Below, piece by piece: positions 56,212 through 64,000 of a stretch of 64,000 nucleotides of DNA. The notes beneath the pieces were generated by a model that searched no databases, was not told the DNA's origin, and saw nothing but the letters and a program-made list of their open reading frames with translations. The stretch is from Orientallactaga sibirica (lineage: Eukaryota > Chordata > Mammalia > Rodentia > Dipodidae). The stretch covers positions 16,467,501 through 16,531,500 of the forward strand of contig JAEOAD010000040.1 in the NCBI GenBank assembly GCA_036365145.1, read 5' to 3'. A program made the position numbers and the translations under genes. Within the stretch, counting starts at the first letter, position 1, and each line of letters opens with the position of its first letter.

Positions 56212-56250
56212 GTGGCAGAAGGCCCTGGCTCATCCTTTCTCCAGGAAACA
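56212..56250 (+). mobile_element. B2-like SINE, right half
   Basis: Continues the SINE interrupted at 55742, then decays before the A-rich tail. Confidence 0.75.
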
Positions 56251-56819
56251 TGTGTAGAAATGGATATAAAAGGTGTAGGCGGAAGAGACTGAAAGTTAGA
56301 CCAGGCTGAGTTTTGCATAGCCTTGCTAGGCACTTAATACTGCAACTCTGAGAACCAGAAAGGGCTCCTATCTGTTTAGTTAGCTGTGTGAAATATGGAC
56401 CAAAAGGTAGCCCACAGTGAGTGAGCTGAAAATATCCTAGCTACCTTGATTTAATAGAGAGAAAGGACTCAGAGGCTTAAGGAGGTTGGAATGTTCGTGT
56501 GAGACTATCTCTTAAGAACTACCTTCCCCACATCAGAAGTGTCCAAATGATACAGCTTTCACCGATACTATGAGAAATAAATAAATTTGTGAAGGAAGTC
56601 TGGGGATCCCTGAACAACTCTATCCCTGCCCCTTGCTGTGCGTCAGACCTTACAATGGAAACTACACTCCCTGGGTTGAGAAACCTAAACGCAATGGGAG
56701 GAACTGGCTTCCAAGGTGGCAGAAGTCAAGTGATGTCACTCGGCCACCACAGGCAGGTGAGTCTGTTTACCACTGTGGACAAGTTGGAGTAACAACCAGT
56801 GCAGACTCACTCTTCTTGG
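56251..56819. other. Intergenic sequence, nothing identified
   Basis: No recognised feature. 56828-56870 is a lone SINE tail (CTTGCAAATAAATAAATAAA). Confidence 0.4.
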
Positions 56820-57000
56820 CCTCTCTTGGTATGGCTCTCTGCTTGCAAATAAATAAATAAATTAAATATTTAAAAAGTAAGCTGACAAAAAAAAATAAGC
56901 TGGATTGTGATTGAGAAATACACCTGATATCAAACTCTGGCCTTCATGTGCTTGCACATACATGTGCACCCATATACATATAAACATGCCCACATACATA

Positions 57001-57001
<1 letters not shown>

Positions 57002-57044
<43 letters not shown>
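57002..57044. repeat. (CA)n microsatellite
   Basis: About 20 CA units. Confidence 0.97.
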
Positions 57045-57045
<1 letters not shown>

Positions 57046-57586
57046 GTGGACCAAATGCCCATGGGTCCTCCTGCTGCACTACCTCTTCTGTCACAGTTGT
57101 CCCAATGGCTCCATGGGAATTCCTGACCACCAGGTGGCAATGGAAGAGAAGGTGCAGGCTTGGCTTCTAGATGTTTCTGGGTGACATGCAGGGACCACCT
57201 CAAAGAGGACAGCTGTAGCACGACCACCATTTTCTGGAACATCTCTGAAGGACAGTGGTGAAGGAAAGATCCTCCCAATGGGAAGAACGTCAAACAGCCC
57301 GCCTAATTATTGCTTTGTTTGGAAGGAGAAATGGCCAAACACGTCATTAGCTAGGGGTCTGTAGACGGTGACCAGTAGCTTTAGCTGGATGATCAGGGAC
57401 TTGGAAGAAGTGTGATTGTAAATGAACAAAGAAGTAGGGGAAGGAGGGATGTGGCTGGACCTCCAAGGAGGCAAACGCTGAAGTTATTCGTGTCTCGTGG
57501 GAATTGCTCACTTTGCAAAGGGCAGCCTCACCAGAGAGGTCCCACCCATCAAGCGGAAGGATAACCTGGTCTGTGGGCAGCAGTGC
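57045..57586. other. Intergenic sequence, nothing identified
   Basis: About 540 bases, no recognised repeat. Confidence 0.4.
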
Positions 57587-57891
57587 GATGGATTGACTAT
57601 AAATTGTTCTCCATAGACTCATATTTGACTGCTTGATCCCCAGTTGGTGGCGCTGTTTTGGCAAGTTACAGAACCTTTGGGAGGTGGAGTCTTGCTGGAG
57701 GAAGTGTGTCACTGGGGGAGGGCCTTGAGGTGATCCAGCTCAGCCCACTTCCTCCCTGCTGGTGTGATGCTGGGTGAGGCCTGCCGTAATGGACGCTTCC
57801 ACTCAAAACGGAAAGCTGAGGATGAGCCCTTTCCTTCCTTAAGCTGCTTCTGGTCAGATATTTTCTCCCAGCATGAGAACTGATGTGACCC
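57587..57891 (+). mobile_element. MaLR (ORR1/MT-like) LTR
   Basis: 'atggattgactataaattgt', 'ccccagttggtggcgctgtt', 'ctggaggaagtgtgtcactg', 'ttaagctgcttctggtcaga'. Confidence 0.7.
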
Positions 57892-57954
57892 GTTTCCTGT
57901 CCTGTCATTGTGAGACTGGTGAATGAGCAAATGTCTGTGCTGTCAGACATGGAC

Positions 57955-58626
57955 TGTGGGTCCTCACTGTTCCCAAGGTTGTTGGCCACCGACATTCCGG
58001 GCGCAGGAGGAATTGGGGGAAGAAGCAGGGTCCTGGAGAGGGTGAGTGCGACGGACAATGAACATTCGGGAGACCATCTGATGGACAGCACTTGTTTATT
58101 CAACAGGGGAGTGGGTTTATAAACACTTCAGAAAGGTTGAGAAGGCACATACAGACTATATGGCGATTGAATACATAGTTTATGGGTGGCTATCTAATTG
58201 GTTGAAAGGCAGAAGTGTAAGAGAGATCGTAGCGGGAAAAGCTAAGTGACTTCAGAGCTGTGAGGGAGGAGCTATGAGAGAGATAACAGGAATGGCGGAA
58301 AAGCTACGGGACTTCAGCCACATAAGGGTGTCTTGGGCAGCTAGCCACAAGGTCAGGAATCGTGGGGGAAGGGCAAAGCCTGACTTATGGAATGGTCAGA
58401 GCTTTTGGGATCAAGAAGTGGGGAGGGCATCGCCAGTTTTGCCCACTCAGGCAATGACAGGGCACACTACTACCTTGCCTGAGGGCAGGGAGGCCAGTCA
58501 CCATTGCCAGGGTGGGTTCCCAACAATAAGGTCAGCTGCAACCCCCACAGCCAAGGTCCCCGGCCATGTCCAATAGTTCAGGCCAGCTTCCTCACAGTTC
58601 CAGCCCGTTTTTAGCAATGCCCAACA
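57955..58626 (-). mobile_element. Solo LTR, family A (copy 3)
   Basis: 672 bases, reverse orientation. 6-base target duplication ATGGAC/ATGGAT at 57949-57954 and 58627-58632. AATAAA and TATAAA read on the minus strand (about 58096 and 58118). Confidence 0.88.
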
Positions 58627-59650
58627 ATGGATGTTATGCATAGGCTTAATAGCAAGGCTGACTTGGTGAGGGCCACTGCCAAATGGCCTGTCTACCAGCA
58701 GCCAAGACCACTGAGTCCTCAATGTGAATCATTCCTTTGGGGTGACAAGCCAGCGTCCTGTGGCATTGGATGGCTTCCTTTGTGGTCAGGGCCATCTTTT
58801 ATCTTTAATGGGATACATACTTTCCTGGATATGAACATGCCCTTCCAGCAAGTGGTGCTTCTACCCAAACTACCATCTGTGTACTTAGAGGGTGCCTTAG
58901 TGGTATTCCACATAGCACTGCTTCCAATCAGGGAACTTACTTCCCCGTCCTAAAATAACCGGCTGGATCACAAAAGGTAGCAATTCCTCACAGGTCTGTG
59001 GCAAGGGTTATCCATACACCAGGCTGTATCTACTCTGAGTCAACATCAAATAAGTGGTGCTATTTTCTCACAGGCAGGAACTCGTGGGTTCAGGAGTCAA
59101 AGGGTAGCCACAGGAGTGGCACCATTCACTCTCACCTCCAGTGACTCACCTGGAAAATTGGCTTCCTCTGCTCATGACCTTTGCTTCTGCTGGCCAAGAA
59201 ATTTTTGTGTCAAAGGGAAGAATGTGTCCACCAGAAGACAGAGCAAGGATCCCACTGAGCTGGAAGTTAAAGCCTGCTGCTGGCCCTTCGGGACCCCTCA
59301 TGGTTCTGAATGGACAAGTGGAGTGACCATGTGGACTGGGGTAGTTGATCCTGTCAAGTAGGAACGGCGTCCTACTTAGCAATGGAGGAGAGGAATGGTG
59401 CATCTGGAGGACAGGAGATCCTTCAGGCAATACAGAGTAATATGTGCTGTGACTAAGGTCAATAGAAAACTACAGTAGCCCAATCTAGAAAAGACTAATA
59501 GCCAAGATGTTTCAGGAATGAAGGCTTGAAGGTGCTTACAAACAACAGCTGCAACCACATGATGGGTGACTGAGACGCAAACTACAAATGTCGTGCATTT
59601 CCTCCTAATTTGTGGCATATAAGTGTGTGCTTGTATAACAAAGCACATTT
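58627..59650 (+). mobile_element. ERV-L type pol (integrase region) remnant
   Basis: The nucleotide sequence resembles the integrase part of ERV-L class III endogenous retroviruses over about 800 bases, then grades into more diverged downstream sequence. Two frame-shifted open stretches (58627-58953 and 59116-59361) cover it, so the reading frame is broken and no product is expected. The family A LTR inserted at its left edge, so the ERV-L piece is probably older. No matching ERV-L LTR was identified. Confidence 0.65.
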
Positions 59651-60086
59651 GACTGGGTGCCTTATAAATAATCTTAAGGAAAAGAGATAGAGACAGAGAA
59701 TAATTAGAATCTGATGGCCAAACATGAGTGTAAGGCCTTATTTACCACGAAATTTCTCTGGGTAGTCGCCAATGATTACAGTGTAGTTTCTGAATGGTGT
59801 CACAGTGGAGGGAGGCACATCTCAAATACTCGACTGCTATCTTCCAAAGCAACAGAGTCTACGTAATCTTGTGCCAGGAAACGTAAGTGACCACAGACCT
59901 CACAAAGGGTGTCTGCGGGATTCTATGTATTCATGTCATTTGTAAGAAACATGTGTTATAGGAAACTGAATTTGCTCAAGCTGCAAATGAATTCACTAGC
60001 CTTGGGTTATTTCATATACCATTATACATTTGATGTGCTGTGCAAGTAGAAAGCATGTAATACATACCTGTTAGGATGGATAAACG
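59651..60086. other. Intergenic sequence, nothing identified
   Basis: May include further decayed ERV-L sequence. Confidence 0.35.
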
Positions 60087-60297
60087 TTTTTATTTTATTT
60101 TTTAGAGAGAGAATTGGCACGGTAGGGCCTCAGCCACTGAAATTGAGCACCAGACGCTTTCGCCACCTAGTGGCCATGTGCGACCTTGCACTTGCCTCAC
60201 CTTTGTGCGTCTGGCTTATGTGGGATCGGAGAGAGATCAAGCATGGGTCCTTTGGCTTTGCAGGCAAGCGCCTTAACCACTAAGCCATCTCCCCAGC
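60087..60297 (-). mobile_element. B2-like SINE, extended variant
   Basis: Reverse copy between GGATAAACGTTTTT and GGCTAAACTTTTT. Confidence 0.88.
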
Positions 60298-60334
60298 CTG
60301 GCTAAACTTTTTAAACTGAAATTAAAAAAAAATT

Positions 60335-60800
60335 GACAAGGCTATGTGCCGATGAGCATAAAGGGAGGCACTGGAACGCTCACATTGCTGGTGAGAATGT
60401 TAACTCGTGTGATGACTGGAAACAGTTTTACAATGTCTTCTGAAGTTCAATATACTCTTTCCATATGGCTCTGCAATTCTGCTAAATCCAAAGATACCCA
60501 AGAGAAATAAACACACATATCCACAAAAGATCTGTAGATGACAGTTCACAAAAGCTCTACTCATAATTACCCGGAACTGGAAACCATCCCATGTCTCTCA
60601 GCACTTTGTGGCACATCCATGCAAGGAAACACTGCTCAGCATGTGAAGGAAGGAGTCAAGGAAGCATAGCTATGCCAACAGCTCTGGGTATGAGCGAAGT
60701 AAAAATATAAATGTCTACATACTCCAGGATTCCACTTACATGAAGCTCTGACAACGGAGAGGAAGGAGTGAGTGATGGAGGATCAGCAGAAGAAAAGGGA
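60335..60800 (+). mobile_element. Old LINE-1 3' region
   Basis: 'ctggaaacagttttacaatg', 'acccaagagaaataaacaca', 'ctactcataattacccggaa' and 'ggattccacttacatgaagc' in L1M order. Confidence 0.7.
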
Positions 60801-61002
60801 ACATAGCAGAGGGAAACCTTATGATCCTTGGATGAGTCAAGCAGCTCATAGAGCTTACATGTCTCAACCTTCCTAGCTCCTGGTAGACTTCTGAATTGTC
60901 TTGTGGTCTCCCACCAAATTGCTAAAGTAGAGACAGATCTAGGTTTAAAGCTCAGCTTCCCACCAAATTCTAGCTAAGGAAATTAAAAAAAAAAAATTTA
61001 AG

Positions 61003-61152
61003 TTGGCCGGGCGTGGTAGCGTACATCTTTAATCCCAGCACTCGGGAGGCACAGGCAGGAGGATTGCCGTGAGTTCAAGGCCACCCTGAGACATAGTGAA
61101 TTCCAAGTCAGCCTGGGCCACAGTGAGACCCTACCTTGAAAAACCAAAAAAA
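61003..61152 (+). mobile_element. B1 SINE
   Basis: GGCCGGGCGTGGTAGCGTAC to 'accttgaaaaaccaaaa'. It abuts an orphan SINE tail (61165-61230). Confidence 0.9.
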
Positions 61153-61240
61153 TAAAAATTAATATTAAATTCTTCTCTCCTTCCATCTGCCTCTTTCTCT
61201 CTCTCAAGTAAATAAATAAATAAAAATAAGATATTAACAA

Positions 61241-61457
61241 ATGGGCTGGAGAGATGGTTTAGTGGTTAAGACACTTGCCTGCAAAGCCAAAGGACCCAGG
61301 TTCAATTCCCCAGGACTCACGTAAGCCAGATGCACAAGGTTGGACATGCATCTGGAGTTCATTTGCAGTGACTGAAGGCCTTGGAATGCCCGTTCTCTCC
61401 CTCCCTCTGTCCCTCTCCCATCTGCCTCTTTCTCTCTCTCTCAAATAAATAAAAATT
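61241..61457 (+). mobile_element. B2-like SINE
   Basis: Complete, 'gggctggagagatggtttag' to AAATAAATAAAAATTTTA. Confidence 0.9.
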
Positions 61458-61463
61458 TTATAT

Positions 61464-61613
61464 ATGTAGAAAGGTATGGCGGAACATGCTTGTAATCCCA
61501 GCACTCAGGAGGAAGACATAGGAGGATCACTATGAGTTCAAGGCCACCCTGAGGCCACATAGTGAATTCCAGGTCAGCCTGGGCTAGAGTGAGACCCTAC
61601 CTGGAACAAAACC
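61464..61613 (+). mobile_element. B1 SINE
   Basis: 'aggtatggcggaacatgctt' to 'gtgagaccctacctggaaca'. Confidence 0.85.
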
Positions 61614-61839
61614 AAACAAGAGTTTTTAAAACTCTTCACTGGGGAAAACAAACCAGCTACAGATTCAGTTTCTCCTGCTGTATACTCACAGGACAAAGCA
61701 CTTCTGATTTGAGATGGGTGGGCTTTTCCCCCACCAGCAAGCTATGAATTCTGAAGCAGCCAAACTAGCTGGCAGGTCTTGGAATTTGGTTCTGACACCA
61801 TCTCCTCGACACGGAGTCACTGAGGACTTGGCTCCCAGC

Positions 61840-62155
61840 GCTTCCCTCTGCCCCTCCAGGTGTCAGGCATCCAGGGGCAGGTGTTTTTCAAACAGATGAT
61901 TTCACTGGCTGGCTAGAAAACTGCAGTTTCCACATCTCCTTCTTGGATTAATTTGCTCAAGCAGCTCACAGAGCTTGGATACTTACCATTCATTGTAAAG
62001 GATGCTATGAAGGACACGGCTGAAGAAACTGCAGAAGGGGTACAGAGCCCCCAGGCCCTCTCTAGGCATGCCGCCTTCCAAGAGCTGCCACATGTTCAGC
62101 TATTTGGAAGTTCTCTGGACCTTATCATTCAGGTGTGCCTGGGCATAACTGTTGA
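61840..62155. mobile_element. Ancient interspersed repeat, class not assigned
   Basis: 'tttgctcaagcagctcacag' and 'cattgtaaaggatgctatga' belong to a recurrent old mammalian repeat I cannot name. 61614-61839 before it shows nothing. Confidence 0.4.
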
Positions 62156-62179
62156 AATGTGAAGGGCAAAAGGGACGTG

Positions 62180-62421
62180 AGGGCTGGAGAGACGGCTTAG
62201 TGGTTGAGACTCTTGCCTGCAAACCCTAAGGACTCATGTTTGATTCTCCAGGTCCCATGTAAGCCAGACACACAAAGGTGAGGCACAAGGTTGCACATGT
62301 GCACAAGGTCGTGCACATGTCTAGAGTTCGATTGCAGTGGCTGGAGGCCTGGTGCCAATTCTCTTTCTCTTGCATAAAAAAGGCCAGTCTGTTGGGCTTG
62401 CCTCAAAAAAAAAAAAAAAAA
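62180..62421 (+). mobile_element. B2-like SINE, tail-bearing subfamily
   Basis: Forward copy ending 'ggccagtctgttgggcttgc' CTC then poly(A), the same 3' extension as at 20988 and 38983. Confidence 0.9.
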
Positions 62422-62620
62422 AATTAAGATATGGACATGACTTAAGGCTAATAGACTCGGTTGGCAATCCAGGCCTGTGCAGAGTCTTCCTGGTGTCAGG
62501 ACAAAAGTCTTACCCCCAGAGGTATGAGGAAGGGCTAAGGAGGTCTCTGACTTACTATCAAATAAGTATAATAAGGAGAAATAATTTGTGGCCAAGTTTT
62601 AATGACATGCTTTGGGGAAG

Positions 62621-62948
62621 TGTTGTAGTTACCTTCTCATTGCTGGTCCTAAGCACCTGACAAAAAGCAACTGATGGGGGGAAATGCTTTTATTTTGGCT
62701 TACAGTCTCGAGGGGAAGCTTCACGGATGCAGGAGAAAGCATGGCATGAGCAGAGGCTGCACATCGATTCTGCTACAGCAGGTGGAAAACAGCAGCAAGA
62801 GACTGAGCCAGGTTGTGACAAGGGGGAGCTGCGCTAACACCGCTAAGCCCACTCCCAATGCCAGACCTCCTCCAGTGAGGCTCCGCTTTCCAAACTGCCA
62901 CCAGCTGAGGATCAAGCAGTCCAAGTGCATGAGTTTATGGTGGATTAA
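62621..62948 (-). mobile_element. Solo LTR, MaLR (MT/ORR1-like) type
   Basis: Reverse copy: TGTTGTAGTTACCTTCTCAT, 'gcttttattttggcttacag'. Confidence 0.78.
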
Positions 62949-63690
62949 AACCAGGTTGTATGGCCTGCTTTGGAGAAGGAATGAATGAAAATCAAAAATC
63001 ATTGCACATCACAGCCACTTTCGGTTTCCATTTCTGCATTATCCTCTTCACATGAATGTTGAAGGGTGTTCAGCGAGATCAGTGTAAAAGGACACAACCT
63101 GGCTGACCACCTTCTCTTCTAGAAGGAACGACATTGCTCCTGTAACTACCAGCTAGTCTTGGCTACTTCCAGGCTGCAGAGTGCCAACTCTCAAAGCGAG
63201 AACCATGAGCTTTCGCATGACCTCCAAGAATTCAATGTGGATTCTCCTTTATCCCTACAAAACTCTATGCTCCAGAAGGAACTTGCAGCTTCAGGCCAGT
63301 CAGCGTTTTTCCGCTGTAGGTGGAAGTGGCTGATGCGCACAGACTTCAGACTTCCCGTTCAGAGGTCCCTCCTCATTCTTCAATTTCTAGTTCCCCTGTC
63401 TCTTCTATGCACTATTATGAACTTAAACACCTATTACCAATTTCACACAGGAATTCTGCCAAACACACAATTAATCTATTGATGTGTTGATTACACTGAG
63501 ACTCTAGAAATCTGTGGGTGGACTTCTAGGGTTTATTAGCACTTTGAGACATGCAGAACAGGTTACTAAAGGGCAAGCATTAATTCACTCTCATCTAGGG
63601 AATATCTGCTACAGCATAGACTACAACCTTACCCAAACCTTATTCTCAGGAGCAAACATCAGGTGGAGAGAAGGAAAATGTGGGGGCCTT
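62949..63690. other. Intergenic sequence, nothing identified
   Basis: A 107-codon open frame (63159-63482) has no domain I recognise and no splice or promoter context; not called. Confidence 0.4.
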
Positions 63691-63830
63691 CATATGTAAT
63701 GGGAGATTGGTCCCTCATATGCAACGAGAAGTCGGTCCTTCATATACAATGGGAGGTCAGTCCCTCGTATGCAGTGGGAAGTCGGTTGTTCATATGCAGT
63801 AGGTCAGTCCCTCATATGCAGTGGGACATG
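63691..63830. repeat. 25-bp minisatellite
   Basis: Units starting CATATGCARTGGGA at 63691, 63716, 63741, 63766, 63791 (22 bases) and 63813 (partial). Unit length is not a multiple of three. Confidence 0.95.
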
Positions 63831-64000
63831 TTTATAATTGTAGATATTCAAATTGAAGCAATTCTGAGATCCCTCTGGTATAACATTATCAAGGGGAAAT
63901 AAAACAAAGCCTCTTGAGCTTGACTCTTCCACAAACTGTTTATTTTCAGTTTATTTTCAATGGAAAATGAATTTCTCTTAAGTATTGAACACATTTTTGG

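Noticed and set aside
63663..63902. 79-codon open frame over the minisatellite
   Set aside because: The 25-base unit shifts frame each copy, so the apparent protein repeat is not maintained.

Overview
This is a window of mammalian nuclear DNA, almost certainly from a rodent. It has no bacterial gene structure, and about half of it is interspersed repeats. The SINEs are rodent types: 7SL-derived B1, tRNA-derived B2-like elements, ID, B3 and B4. The B2-like element has a 'ggctggagagatggcttagc' head, a (TC)n stretch and an AAATAAATA tail, and this form recalls the SINEs of jerboas (Dipodoidea). That placement is from memory and only moderately certain.

Layout. (1) 1-13.1 kb holds one protein-coding gene on the + strand, which I recognise as LRRC66 (leucine-rich-repeat-containing 66, a single-pass membrane protein). 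Its first coding exon lies upstream of the window. Three coding exons are visible: 1721-1890 and 9317-9506 (leucine-rich repeats and C-terminal cap), and the large last exon 11375-13115 (membrane segment and cytoplasmic tail). The last exon carries a frame break in an AAAA run at 12261-12264, so about 284 codons of the tail are out of frame. (2) 13.1-64 kb has no recognisable coding exon. It is intergenic DNA of SINEs, old LINE-1 and LINE-2 pieces, MIRs, MaLR solo LTRs, microsatellites and scattered unique sequence. In other mammals the next gene beyond the 3' end of LRRC66 is DCUN1D4, tens of kilobases away in convergent orientation; none of it is seen here.

Less ordinary features are: three solo LTRs of one family (17227-17909 +, 52015-52696 +, 57955-58626 -), each flanked by a 6-bp target duplication; a second LTR family with one complete copy inserted into a SINE (55743-56211); an ERV-L type pol/integrase remnant (about 58627-59650) next to the third LTR; a 25-bp minisatellite (63691-63830); a compound GT minisatellite (55035-55231); a SINE subfamily with a shared 3' extension; and several nested SINEs with exact target duplications.

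I found no CRISPR array, operon, defence system or other new multi-gene system. All repeat names come from pattern recognition without a database search, and SINE ends are good to about 5-10 bases.
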